Shown: positions 1 through 7,612 of the stretch, piece after piece
Numbering within the stretch: the first letter of the stretch is position 1
How the letters are laid out: each line of letters opens with the position of its first letter
From: DUQW01 sp050953825
GTDB lineage: Bacteria > Bacillota_I > Bacilli_A > Acholeplasmatales > Acholeplasmataceae
NCBI GenBank assembly: GCA_050953825.1
Contig: JBMNNF010000013.1
Span: forward strand, 186,001 to 250,000
Length of the DNA: 64,000 nt
Direction: 5' to 3'
Notes under the pieces: generated by a model
The model's database searches: none
What the model was told of the DNA's origin: nothing
What the model saw: the letters and a program-made list of their open reading frames with translations, nothing else
Made by a program: the position numbers and the translations under genes

Positions 1-384
1 TTAGCAGGAATAAATGCAACCGTTGTCGGACGCAGTTTAATTGTTGGTTTGCCAATGGCGAAGCTGTTATTAAACCGCAATGCGACCGTTACAACATGTC
101 ATAGATATACTAAAAATTTAAAAGAACATACTAAAAATGCTGATTTAATTGTAGTTGCTGCTGGTCAAAAACATTTAATTACCAAAGACATGGTAAAAGA
201 AGGGGTTGTAATTATCGATGTCGGCATTAACCGTGAAGGAAACAAGATTTATGGCGACGTTGACTTTGACAACGTTAAAGAAGTAGCTAGTTATATTACA
301 CCAGTTCCTGGTGGAGTTGGACCAATGACCATTTCGGCGCTACTTGAGAATGTTTATGAGGTATTTTGCAAAAAATATTTATAG
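1..384 (+). CDS. folD: FolD, methylenetetrahydrofolate dehydrogenase/cyclohydrolase, 3' part
   Basis: This is the C-terminal part of the bifunctional FolD enzyme, which interconverts methylene-, methenyl- and 10-formyl-tetrahydrofolate in the cytoplasm. The reading frame is open from base 1, so the gene starts outside the window. The family's NADP-binding stretch is visible at once (VVGRSLIVGLPMAKLLL, then NATVTTCH), followed by the late motif DVGINR and the signature PVPGGVGPMT near the end. About 127 residues are present of a usual 280-290. The stop TAG at 382-384 overlaps the target duplication of the insertion sequence next door, so the reading frame survived the insertion intact, but its natural terminator was moved about 1.3 kb away. 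Confidence 0.95.
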   Translation, partial: LAGINATVVGRSLIVGLPMAKLLLNRNATVTTCHRYTKNLKEHTKNADLIVVAAGQKHLITKDMVKEGVVIIDVGINREGNKIYGDVDFDNVKEVASYITPVPGGVGPMTISALLENVYEVFCKKYL

Positions 385-390
385 TAATAA
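383..390. repeat. Target site duplication, left copy (AGTAATAA)
   Basis: This is the direct repeat generated by the insertion sequence; the second copy is at 1677-1684. It includes the last two bases of the folD stop codon. Removing the element plus one copy restores folD followed by ATAAATTATTTTTGACA, the promoter of the pyrophosphatase gene. Confidence 0.9.
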
Positions 391-422
391 TTCGCTGTTT
401 AACTTAAGTGTTGCTGGTAAGT

Positions 423-561
423 CCAAATAATGGTAAAATATAGTTGCCAAATAAAATCACATATCAAACTTCTTTATAGATAGGACTATTTATCTAGCCA
501 ATCCCGGTATGTGATAGTATTTGGCGATACAAATTATTTGGATTGGCTAGCTAAATAGTCT
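423..561 (+). promoter_or_regulatory. Interleaved inverted repeats in the 5' leader of the transposase gene
   Basis: Several pairs of complementary arms lie between the left terminal repeat and the transposase start. Arm 445-465 (GCCAAATA, then ATCACATATC) matches 506-526. Arm 483-504 (GGACTATTTATCTAGCCAATCC) matches 540-561 with 20 of 22 bases. A shorter pair, CCAAATAAT at 423-431, matches 533-541. The two main pairs interlock (A-B-A'-B'), a pseudoknot-like topology if transcribed. They could be a leader structure limiting transposase translation from incoming transcripts, or subterminal transposase-binding sites. The arms are seen directly; the role is inferred. Confidence 0.6.
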
Positions 562-587
562 TATTTTCATTAAAGGAGTGTAAGGCT

Positions 588-1646
588 ATGAACTTTGAAT
601 TGGTTGTTGATGAATTAAAAGGGGCTAAATTAGCTGAGTTATTTCAAGTCAATAATTATGTTGATAGTTTGATTAAAATTCAAAATTCGGCTCATAAAAT
701 TGATGCTGATGGGTTTCCGAAATGTCCTCATTGTGGTAATGAAATTGTTAAGAAAAATGGGAAAATGCCTAATGGAACTCAAAGATATTTATGTTTAAAT
801 GATAAATGTAAGAAGAGTTTTTCTTCTAATACGAATTCGTTTTCCTATCGTTTAAGAAAACTAAAAGATTACTTATATTTGATGATTGAGTATACTTTAG
901 ATGGTTTGTCAATAAGAAATATTTCAAAGAAACTTAACATTCCAATTAATACTGTTTGGATGTGGAGAACGAAAATTCTTTTAAGTTTAGAAACGTTTAT
1001 TGATAAAGAAAATCCGCTTACTGATGTGGTTTATAGTGATGAAACATTCATTAAAATTAACTTAAAAGGGACTAAGAATCATAAGATGCCTAGAGTGTCT
1101 TATTATGAAGGAAGACCTGCAATAGCTCATAGGGAATTGGTTTGTATTCAAACGGTAATTGATGATTCTAAAAGGACGATATTTGATATTAATGGGGTTG
1201 CTAGATTATCAAAAGAAAGATTAGATCTATTCTTAAAACCTTTTATTAATGAAGAAACGATTATTGTATCTGATGGGGATTATTCTTATGTCGGCTTTGC
1301 TGAAAAATATTTGCTGCAACACGAAAGAATAATAAATATGTATGAAAAAAGTAAAAATGGGTATTCGCTAGGACCAATAAATAATTTACACTCGTCCTTT
1401 AAATCGTTTATGAAAAAATATAAAGGTGTATCAACCAGACGATTAAATGGATATATAAACTTATTCATTTTGGATAATTACTTAAATCAAATATTAAATG
1501 GATATGAAAAGGTAGAATACATTTATGAGTCATTGTTGGCTCTTGAAAATAATCCGACTTTTGAAGAAATATTTAACGTTAAATTTCCTATTGATGTTAA
1601 AGCCATTTATGATAGTTTGAGAAAAGATGGATATATTATGCAATAA
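588..1646 (+). CDS. IS1595-family (ISXO2-like DDE) transposase
   Basis: This 352-aa protein catalyses transposition of the surrounding element. An N-terminal zinc ribbon (Cys46, Cys49, Cys69, Cys74; CPHCG and CLNDKCKKSF) precedes a helix-turn-helix region around residues 100-130 (SIRNISKKLNIPINTVWMWR). The DDE/ISXO2-like catalytic core follows: VVYSDETFIKI, then IIVSDGDYSY, then the family ending with NNLHSSFKSFMKKYKGVSTRRL. The start ATG has AGGAG nine bases upstream. The stop lies four bases before the right terminal repeat. The frame is intact, without frameshift. Family assignment rests on the zinc ribbon, the core motifs and the 8-bp target duplication. Confidence 0.9.
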   Translation: MNFELVVDELKGAKLAELFQVNNYVDSLIKIQNSAHKIDADGFPKCPHCGNEIVKKNGKMPNGTQRYLCLNDKCKKSFSSNTNSFSYRLRKLKDYLYLMIEYTLDGLSIRNISKKLNIPINTVWMWRTKILLSLETFIDKENPLTDVVYSDETFIKINLKGTKNHKMPRVSYYEGRPAIAHRELVCIQTVIDDSKRTIFDINGVARLSKERLDLFLKPFINEETIIVSDGDYSYVGFAEKYLLQHERIINMYEKSKNGYSLGPINNLHSSFKSFMKKYKGVSTRRLNGYINLFILDNYLNQILNGYEKVEYIYESLLALENNPTFEEIFNVKFPIDVKAIYDSLRKDGYIMQ

Positions 1647-1676
1647 AAGTCAGCAACACTTAAGTTAAACAGCGAA

Positions 1677-1684
1677 AGTAATAA
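1677..1684. repeat. Target site duplication, right copy (AGTAATAA)
   Basis: This is the right-hand partner of the 383-390 duplication, immediately after the right terminal inverted repeat of the insertion sequence. Confidence 0.9.
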
Positions 1685-1691
1685 ATTATTT

Positions 1692-1720
1692 TTGACAACT
1701 AATTATAATTTTGATATTAT
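1692..1720 (+). promoter_or_regulatory. Promoter of the ppa-yebC operon
   Basis: A consensus -35 TTGACA at 1692-1697 is followed after 17 bases by TATTAT (1715-1720); an overlapping TATAAT lies at 1718-1723. It sits only 15 bases beyond the insertion sequence, so the insertion left it whole. Confidence 0.7.
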
Positions 1721-1750
1721 AATTTAGTATATATAGATTGGAGCGATATT

Positions 1751-2287
1751 ATGAATGTATGGCACGATGTTAGCCCAGAAAGAATTAAACCACAAAGATT
1801 TTTAGCTGTAATTGAGATTCAAAAAGGTAGTAAGAAAAAATATGAATTAGACAAAGAAACAGGGTTGTTAGTTCTTGATAGAATTCTTTATACATCAACT
1901 CACTACCCAGCCAATTATGGATTTATCCCTAGAACTTATGCTGGTGATAATGACCCATTAGATGTACTAGTTTTATGTCAAGAAGACTTAGAACCATTAA
2001 GCATGGTTGAAGTATATCCAATTGGCGTTTTAAAAATGATTGACTCTGATGAAGTTGACGAAAAAATTATCGCCATTCCTTTTGGAGATCCATCATTAAC
2101 TCAATATAGTGATATTAGTGAACTACCTGGACACGTACTTACTGAAATGGGACATTTTTTTGAAGTGTATAAAGCTCTTGAAGGGAAAAGAACCTATATT
2201 TTAGACATTGAAGGGGCTCGAGCAGCTCAAGAAATTGTTCAATTATCAATGGAGCGATATAACAATATATTTGTGGAGAAAAAATAA
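1751..2287 (+). CDS. ppa: Inorganic pyrophosphatase, family I
   Basis: This soluble enzyme hydrolyses pyrophosphate to phosphate and pulls biosynthetic reactions forward. The 178-aa length fits the family (about 170-180). The active-site signature DNDPLD at residues 66-71 is present, preceded by NYGFIPRTY and followed by the conserved LPGHVLTEMGHFFEVYKALEGK region. The start ATG follows GGAGCG at a good distance, downstream of the TTGACA promoter. Its TAA shares one base with the ATG of the next gene, so the two are translationally coupled. Confidence 0.95.
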   Translation: MNVWHDVSPERIKPQRFLAVIEIQKGSKKKYELDKETGLLVLDRILYTSTHYPANYGFIPRTYAGDNDPLDVLVLCQEDLEPLSMVEVYPIGVLKMIDSDEVDEKIIAIPFGDPSLTQYSDISELPGHVLTEMGHFFEVYKALEGKRTYILDIEGARAAQEIVQLSMERYNNIFVEKK

Positions 2288-3000
2288 TGGGAAGAGCTTT
2301 TGAAGTTAGAAAATATGCTAAAGAAAAAACTGCTGCAGCCAAGACCAAAATATATTCTAAATACGGAAAAGAAATTTATGTAGCTGCTAAAAACGGACAG
2401 CCAGATCCAGAAATCAACCAAGAATTAAAAAGAGTTATTGAAAAAGCTAAAAAGGATCAAGTCCCTAATGACATTATAAACCGAGCTATTGAAAAGGCAG
2501 CTGGTGGGTCTGAAGAAAATTATTCACATGCACGATATGAAGGGTTTGGCCCAGGAAATTCAATGGTCATCGTTGAATGTTTAACCGATAATGTAAACCG
2601 AACCTATGCTGAAGTTAGAAATTGTTTTACTAAAACCAATTCAAAATTAGGAGTCTCAGGTTCGGTTCTTCACCAATTTTCTCATCAAGCAGTTTTTGTC
2701 GTTAAAGATTTAACTGAAGATGATATCTTATTAATTGCTGTTGAAGAGGATTTAGATATCCTTGATTTAGAATTTGAAGGCGATGAAGTAACAATCTATA
2801 CTGATGTTACTAACTACTACAAAGTGAAGACAGCACTACTAAAATTTAAAGAAGATTTAGAATTTGTCATTGACGAAATTACTTGGATACCATTTACTTA
2901 CCAAACACTGTCAGCAGAAGATCAAGAAGTATTTGATAAACTAACTTCAATGTTAGAAGATTTAGATGATGTTCAATCAATTTCACACAATTTAGAGTAA
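2287..3000 (+). CDS. YebC/PmpR (TACO1) family protein
   Basis: The 237-aa protein belongs to the YebC family, whose members act as DNA-binding regulators or as translation factors relieving ribosome stalling. The N-terminus GRAFEVRKYAKEKTAAAKTKIYSKYGKEIYVAAKNG resembles the YeeN-type subgroup rather than the classic SGHSKW start. Further family hallmarks are NDIINRAIEKAAGG, YEGFGPG and LTDNVNRT, followed by the two alpha/beta domains. Regulatory or translational function cannot be decided from sequence. It overlaps ppa by one base and ends just before a strong hairpin terminator. Confidence 0.9.
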   Translation: MGRAFEVRKYAKEKTAAAKTKIYSKYGKEIYVAAKNGQPDPEINQELKRVIEKAKKDQVPNDIINRAIEKAAGGSEENYSHARYEGFGPGNSMVIVECLTDNVNRTYAEVRNCFTKTNSKLGVSGSVLHQFSHQAVFVVKDLTEDDILLIAVEEDLDILDLEFEGDEVTIYTDVTNYYKVKTALLKFKEDLEFVIDEITWIPFTYQTLSAEDQEVFDKLTSMLEDLDDVQSISHNLE

Positions 3001-3004
3001 AATT

Positions 3005-3030
3005 AAAAGGGCAAGCGCCCTTTTATTTTT
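3005..3030. terminator. Rho-independent terminator, probably bidirectional
   Basis: Stem AAAAGGGC (3005-3012) and GCCCTTTT (3017-3024) with a four-base loop, followed by a T-rich run. It lies between the + strand yebC-family gene and the convergent membrane protein gene, and the A run on the other side would serve that gene too. Confidence 0.9.
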
Positions 3031-3036
3031 ATATTT

Positions 3037-3396
3037 TTAATTTTCGATTATTGGTTCTCGAAGTTTTTCTTCTGAATATTTTATAATTCTACTAGCGCCA
3101 ATAATTCCTACAACCGGAATTCCGATAGCACCGACTAAGGTTAATATTCCGGCGGCTAAATCGTGTTTAAATATTTTAATAGCTCTAACACCAACAATTA
3201 TTGAAAATATAATTAATGGAATGGCTAATCCAAGTGCGACTAAAATTAATGCCGAGTAAATAACGGTTAATGGTTCAGATTCTAATGTAATAGCTAAAAT
3301 AGATATAATTAAAAGCAATCCATAAAGAACATATAAAACGATATTAAAATTAATAATTTGCCTAGATCTTCTAATCATATAATTATAATCCACCAT
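3037..3396 (-). CDS. Small integral membrane protein, function unknown
   Basis: No family was recognised. The protein has about 119 residues, with a short charged N-terminus (MVDYNYMIRRSRQI) and then three or four hydrophobic segments (roughly residues 17-37, 45-72 and 85-105), ending in a charged tail (RIIKYSEEKLREPIIEN). The start at 3394-3396 is chosen over the upstream ATG at 3409-3411, because a perfect GGAGGT at 3404-3409 sits seven bases before it and would otherwise lie inside the gene. It is transcribed away from the polysaccharide operon and convergent with ppa-yebC. Confidence 0.7.
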   Translation of the reverse strand: MVDYNYMIRRSRQIINFNIVLYVLYGLLLIISILAITLESEPLTVIYSALILVALGLAIPLIIFSIIVGVRAIKIFKHDLAAGILTLVGAIGIPVVGIIGASRIIKYSEEKLREPIIEN

Positions 3397-3482
3397 ATTT
3401 GTGACCTCCATTGTTGATACATATATTTTACTATGAATTGTAGTGTAGTTCTAGTGAATTAAAAAAATCATTTTTATTAATT

Positions 3483-3528
3483 GAGAAAAACGTAATGAAA
3501 AAAACATGAAAGTTTTTCTCTTTTTTTC
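3483..3528 (+). terminator. Terminator-like hairpin upstream of the rpiR promoter
   Basis: A perfect nine-base inverted repeat (GAGAAAAAC at 3483-3491 and GTTTTTCTC at 3512-3520) with a 20-base loop is followed directly by seven T. No + strand gene lies just upstream, so it may block read-through into the regulator or end an unseen short transcript. The stem is AT-rich, so strength is uncertain. The rest of the 3397-3650 gap is AT-rich with nothing else recognisable. Confidence 0.4.
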
Positions 3529-3653
3529 TTTAATAATAGTATAATTTCTCTTAAAAAAATCTTAAAAAAATCATAGTTTAATTTAATTATAAAACACTTT
3601 ATTTGTAAAAAAAGAGGAAAAAATTAGACTTATATATTTTATACAAAATATAC

Positions 3654-3682
3654 TTGAAAACGGTTTCAAAATATAGTATACT
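3654..3682 (+). promoter_or_regulatory. Promoter with overlapping cre-like operator
   Basis: A -35 TTGAAA (3654-3659) is followed after 17 bases by -10 TATACT (3677-3682). The 16-bp palindrome TTGAAAACGGTTTCAA (3654-3669) covers the -35 and fits the catabolite-responsive-element consensus WTGNAANCGNWNNCWW at every position. It could be bound by CcpA or another LacI-family repressor. The site controls the regulator gene and presumably the whole operon to 21745. That bases here could be read as an N-terminal extension from TTG 3654 is coincidental. Confidence 0.72.
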
Positions 3683-3746
3683 GATTTTGAAGTTAAATTT
3701 CAGAAAATGTCAAAAAAATAAAATATCACTTCAAGGAGAGGGAAAT

Positions 3747-4571
3747 ATGAAGTCTATTGAAACGATTTTAGAAGCAGTATTTAGAGAAAAAGCAAAACGA
3801 TTAACAAGAACAGAGAAAAAGATTCATGATTATGTAATTAAAAACCCGGAACAAGTAATCTATTCGACGATTAACCAAATAGCTACAATTTTAGGAGTTA
3901 GTGACGCTTCGGTAGTCAGATATTTTGTTGCGCTTGGATATAGTAATTTTATTGAGTTTAAAATGGATTTATTTAAACATCACGATTCAATTACTAAAAT
4001 TTCTAACGGTAGTCTATCTGAACAAATTTATGAAAACATCGTTACTACACTTGATGAAACAAAAAACAATATTAATTTAGAAGATGTCCAAAAAGCTGCA
4101 GAAATTATTGTTAACAGCGACAATGTAGTTCTTTGTGGAATGGGAGTTTCAAATATTACGGCAAAAGATGCATATTCGAAATTATTACGAATTGGAATTA
4201 ATATCGAATTTGTAGATGATGCCCATTTTTTATTTATGAGAACGTCATTGATGGGTAAAAACGATGTTTTAATCACTTACAGTTTTACTGGGGAAACTAA
4301 TGAAGTAATTCGAGCCTCAAGAACAGCTAAAAATAATGGAGCTAAAATAATTAGTGTTACTAGTTATTTACTTTCAGATCTTGTAACTAAATCTGATATT
4401 GTTATTAAAACTTTTGGTTATGACAAGAGTATTGATTTAGGATTTAACTCACAAAAGATATCACAGTTATATGTTACTGATTTATTAATAACATGTGTCG
4501 CATTAAAAAACCGTGAAAAAAGTTTAGCCAATATAAAACTAACAACGCAATCATTGATGGAGGACAAGTGA
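3747..4571 (+). CDS. RpiR/MurR-family transcriptional regulator
   Basis: The 274-aa protein is a sugar-phosphate-responsive regulator. The N-terminal helix-turn-helix domain (residues about 1-77, including STINQIATILGVSDASVVRYFVALG) is followed by a C-terminal SIS domain that in this family binds phosphosugars (about 110-250, with VVLCGMGVSNITAKD and the serine-containing ITYSFTGETNEV). The start ATG at 3747 has AAGGAGAGG upstream; extending to TTG 3654 would run through the promoter and operator. It is the first gene of the polysaccharide operon, two bases before the GH88 gene, so it most likely senses a uronate- or hexosamine-derived phosphosugar. The exact inducer is unknown. Confidence 0.88.
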   Translation: MKSIETILEAVFREKAKRLTRTEKKIHDYVIKNPEQVIYSTINQIATILGVSDASVVRYFVALGYSNFIEFKMDLFKHHDSITKISNGSLSEQIYENIVTTLDETKNNINLEDVQKAAEIIVNSDNVVLCGMGVSNITAKDAYSKLLRIGINIEFVDDAHFLFMRTSLMGKNDVLITYSFTGETNEVIRASRTAKNNGAKIISVTSYLLSDLVTKSDIVIKTFGYDKSIDLGFNSQKISQLYVTDLLITCVALKNREKSLANIKLTTQSLMEDK

Positions 4572-4572
4572 A

Positions 4573-5778
4573 ATGGTGATTTTAGAAGATGTGAAGAAAA
4601 AGGAAAGGTTTGTTAATCCCAACTTAACCAAAGAAGATTTAGAAAAAACACTTGAAACATTATATTTAAAAACTAAAAATATGATGAAGATTTGTAAGAC
4701 TGGCTCATATTTTATTAAGGCAAATACCGTTAATAAAAAATATGATCGAATTGATAATCTAAATTGGATTAGAGAAAAGTATGCGGATAACTGGACAGGT
4801 GGATTCTGGAGTGGAATATTATGGTACGCCTATTTATATTCTAAAGATGAAGAAGTATTAAAGATGGCTAAAGAAAATAGTCGTTCAATGGAAGCTAGAT
4901 TATATAACTATGAAAATGGATTAAGACATTTATGCGATCTTGATCACCATGATATTGGATTTTTATATCTACCTTCAACCAAAGCTGATTATGATATTAC
5001 CAAATCACAACAAGCTTTAGATACAACTTTAAGAAGTGCTGATTTATTAATGAAAAGATATATTCCAACAGCTGGTATTTTACAAGCTTGGGGTGATATG
5101 AATGATCCTAATCAAAGAGGAAGATTAATTATTGACTGCAACTTAAATGTACCACTTTTATATTTCGCTTCTAAAGTTACTAAAGATCCAAAATATAAAG
5201 AGGCAGCCGATAATCACTTAAGTGTTGCGGTTAAACATTTAATTCGAGAAGACGCTTCAACATATCATACATATTTTATGGATGTTTTTACTGGTGAACC
5301 AAGATTTGGTAATACTTTTCAAGGTTATTCCGATGAATCATGTTGGGCTCGTGGACAAGCTTGGGGTATATACGGATTTATGTTAGGTTATCGTTATACC
5401 AAAGGGAGAAAATATTTAGATGCTGCAATTAAACTAACTCATTATTTTCTAAATCGATTACCAAGAGATCTGGTATGTAATTGGGATTTAGTTTTCTTAA
5501 AAGATGATGACCAAAGAGACACTAGTGCTGCAGCTATCGCACTACTTGGGATTTATGAAATATATTTAGCAACTAACGACGAATTTTATTTAAATGTAGT
5601 TAAAAAAATTACTAAATCATTAATTGATAATTATATTAGCGATGGTGATGGATTTTTAGATGCGGGAGTTTATCACTTTGGTGAAAAATTAGGGATTAAT
5701 GAATCAAATATTTTTGGAGATTTTTTCTTTTATGAATTAATAATGAAATTATCTAGAGATGAAAGGACGTTTTGGTAG
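4573..5778 (+). CDS. Glycoside hydrolase family 88, unsaturated glucuronyl hydrolase
   Basis: The enzyme removes the 4,5-unsaturated uronic acid left at the non-reducing end by polysaccharide lyases, releasing an amino sugar and a product that opens to 5-keto-4-deoxyuronate. Its 401 residues lack a signal peptide, so it is cytoplasmic. Family motifs run in order: NWTGGFWSGILWYAYLYS, HHDIGF, IIDCNLNVPLLYFAS, GYSDESCWARGQAWGIYGF and RDTSAAAIA. Asp127 (HHDIGF) and Asp188 (IIDC) keep the 61-residue spacing of the catalytic pair Asp88/Asp149 of the Bacillus enzyme. GGAGG lies nine bases upstream of the ATG. Its partners here are two lyases and KduI. Confidence 0.93.
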   Translation: MVILEDVKKKERFVNPNLTKEDLEKTLETLYLKTKNMMKICKTGSYFIKANTVNKKYDRIDNLNWIREKYADNWTGGFWSGILWYAYLYSKDEEVLKMAKENSRSMEARLYNYENGLRHLCDLDHHDIGFLYLPSTKADYDITKSQQALDTTLRSADLLMKRYIPTAGILQAWGDMNDPNQRGRLIIDCNLNVPLLYFASKVTKDPKYKEAADNHLSVAVKHLIREDASTYHTYFMDVFTGEPRFGNTFQGYSDESCWARGQAWGIYGFMLGYRYTKGRKYLDAAIKLTHYFLNRLPRDLVCNWDLVFLKDDDQRDTSAAAIALLGIYEIYLATNDEFYLNVVKKITKSLIDNYISDGDGFLDAGVYHFGEKLGINESNIFGDFFFYELIMKLSRDERTFW

Positions 5779-5788
5779 GGGGGAATAA

Positions 5789-6736
5789 ATGATGGCCGTT
5801 CAAAACAAAGCAAAAGAGGGACGATATTGGAATAAAGAACGATTGCATCAAAACTTCAAGAAAAATTGGATGTTGTATGCAATGTTTATCCCAGTTTTCT
5901 TGGCAGTGTTCTTATTCACAATAGTTCCCACAATCAACAACTTGGTCTTGACCTTTAAAGACTATAACCATGTGTCTCTGGGAACAAGTGCTAATGTTGG
6001 CTTGAAAAACTATAAAGAATTCTTTGGAGATCCCAACTTTACTAGTTATTTAGCTAACACCTTAGTTTTAAACCTATTAATTTTACTAATTGGGTTTCCA
6101 GGAGCAATTATTGTTGCAGTACTACTTTTTGAAAATAAAAATAAACATGTGAAGAATTTTACTCAAACCGCAACATTCTTACCTTATTTTATTTCAATCG
6201 TAGTAGTCACAGGAATCGTAAAACAATTCTTTGATCCAAACACTGGATTGATGGTCTTACTTTTCGGTGATGGGGCTAAATATCTATATGATAAACCACA
6301 CGCTTTCCGCTGGGTTTATTCAATTATGGATGTTTGGCAAACTTTAGGATATAACGTCTTGATTTACTATGCAGCATTAACCACAATTGATTTAACATTG
6401 TATGAAGCTGCTGAAATTGATGGTGCTGGAAGATTTAGACGATTCTTATCAGTAACAGTTCCTGGGATTATGCCAACAATTATCATTACTTTATTATTAA
6501 GAATCGGAAAAATTATGCAAATGGGTGCTGAAAAAGTGTTACTGTTACAAACAGTAGGTAATAGGGCGACTTCAGAAATTCTCGGAACTTACGCTTACAA
6601 CAAAGCGTTAGCCGGAATGAATCCAAATTTTGGATTAGCTGCAGTAGCTGGACTATTTGATGCGGTTGTAGCGATTATCTTAATTTACTTATCAAACAAA
6701 TCAGCGAAACGCATCAGTAAAGAAAGTTTATGGTAG
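5789..6736 (+). CDS. Carbohydrate ABC transporter permease, LplB/UgpA type
   Basis: A membrane subunit of a sugar importer, 315 aa with about six transmembrane helices. After a basic cytoplasmic N-terminus comes the first helix (MLYAMFIPVFLAVFLFTIVP). The cytoplasmic EAA loop that contacts the ATPase is YEAAEIDGAGRFRRFLSVTVPG, near residue 206. Long N-terminal forms of this type accompany the large lipoprotein binding proteins used for oligosaccharides. It works with the next permease and with the binding protein at 17161; no ATPase is encoded here, so a shared MsmK-like ATPase elsewhere is expected. Two adjacent ATG codons make the start uncertain by one residue. Confidence 0.92.
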   Translation: MMAVQNKAKEGRYWNKERLHQNFKKNWMLYAMFIPVFLAVFLFTIVPTINNLVLTFKDYNHVSLGTSANVGLKNYKEFFGDPNFTSYLANTLVLNLLILLIGFPGAIIVAVLLFENKNKHVKNFTQTATFLPYFISIVVVTGIVKQFFDPNTGLMVLLFGDGAKYLYDKPHAFRWVYSIMDVWQTLGYNVLIYYAALTTIDLTLYEAAEIDGAGRFRRFLSVTVPGIMPTIIITLLLRIGKIMQMGAEKVLLLQTVGNRATSEILGTYAYNKALAGMNPNFGLAAVAGLFDAVVAIILIYLSNKSAKRISKESLW

Positions 6737-6744
6737 GTGATAGT

Positions 6745-7596
6745 ATGAAAGAAAAACGATTACCAAGTAAAAGTTTAGGAGAAAAATCATTTAATATATT
6801 TAACACGATACTTTTAATATTTTTGGGATTAGTTGCAATCTATCCAATTTGGTTTATCTTTATTGGGGCTTTCTCAGATCCAGCAGCTTATGGTAATAAT
6901 CCAAGTTTCTTATTACCTCGAGGATTTAGTTTCAGCGCTTTTGCAACTCATTTGAAAAACGTTGAAATTTGGAACGCTTTTGGAAACACATTCTTCATTA
7001 CAATTGTTGGTTCAGCAGTTAGCATCTGTTTAACCATATTAGGTGCATATGTTTTGGCAAGAAGAGATGTTCCAGGAGTAAAAATATTAACAATTATTGT
7101 AATGTTAACTATTTGGTTACGTCCAGGAATGGTAGCAATTTATCAAAACATTGATATGTTAGGCTTAAAAGGAACAATGTTTGGAGTGATTCTACCGTTT
7201 GCGTTATCAGCATTCAACATTATTCTACTAAGAACTGGATTTATGGGAATCCCACGAGATGTGTTAGAAGCGGCAGAAATTGATGGAGCGAATCATTTCC
7301 AAATCTTAACTAAAATTATGATTCCTAACGCCCTTCCATCAATTACTACAATTAGTTTATTTCACGTTATTGACAGATGGAACGGATACTTCTGGGCTGA
7401 ACTAGTTTTAGACCAAGAAAGATATCCATTACAAGTATTTATTAAAGAATCATTGACAAGACAATCACCAGATTTCTATCAAACAATGGCTAATGCATAT
7501 TCATTAATTTTAATTTCAGTATTGCCAATGTTGATTATCTTCCCAATGATTCAAAAGGTCTTCAAAAAAGGCATTATGAGTGGATCAATCAAATAA
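6745..7596 (+). CDS. Carbohydrate ABC transporter permease, YtcP/AraQ type
   Basis: Second membrane subunit of the oligosaccharide importer, about 283 aa with six predicted helices. The EAA motif (VLEAAEIDGANHFQILTKIMIPNALP) lies near residue 173. The C-terminus KVFKKGIMSGSIK is typical of permeases paired with LplB-like partners. The start at 6745 (MKEKRLPSK) is preferred to ATG 6730, because TAGGTGA at 6734-6740 is a proper ribosome site for it and this avoids overlap with the upstream gene. Eight bases separate the two permease genes. Confidence 0.92.
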   Translation: MKEKRLPSKSLGEKSFNIFNTILLIFLGLVAIYPIWFIFIGAFSDPAAYGNNPSFLLPRGFSFSAFATHLKNVEIWNAFGNTFFITIVGSAVSICLTILGAYVLARRDVPGVKILTIIVMLTIWLRPGMVAIYQNIDMLGLKGTMFGVILPFALSAFNIILLRTGFMGIPRDVLEAAEIDGANHFQILTKIMIPNALPSITTISLFHVIDRWNGYFWAELVLDQERYPLQVFIKESLTRQSPDFYQTMANAYSLILISVLPMLIIFPMIQKVFKKGIMSGSIK

Positions 7597-7612
7597 TTTT
7601 AAGGAGGAATAA

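Larger units (their letters stand above)
391..1676 (+). mobile_element. IS1595-family insertion sequence, complete
   Basis: A 1286-bp element is bounded by perfect 26-bp inverted repeats: 391-416 (starting TTCGCTGTTTAACTTAAG) and 1651-1676 (ending CTTAAGTTAAACAGCGAA). An identical 8-bp direct repeat, AGTAATAA, flanks it at 383-390 and 1677-1684. It carries a single transposase gene. Eight-base duplications and an N-terminal zinc ribbon are typical of the IS1595 group. Identical ends, a perfect target duplication and an intact transposase indicate a recent insertion that may still be active. Confidence 0.93.
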
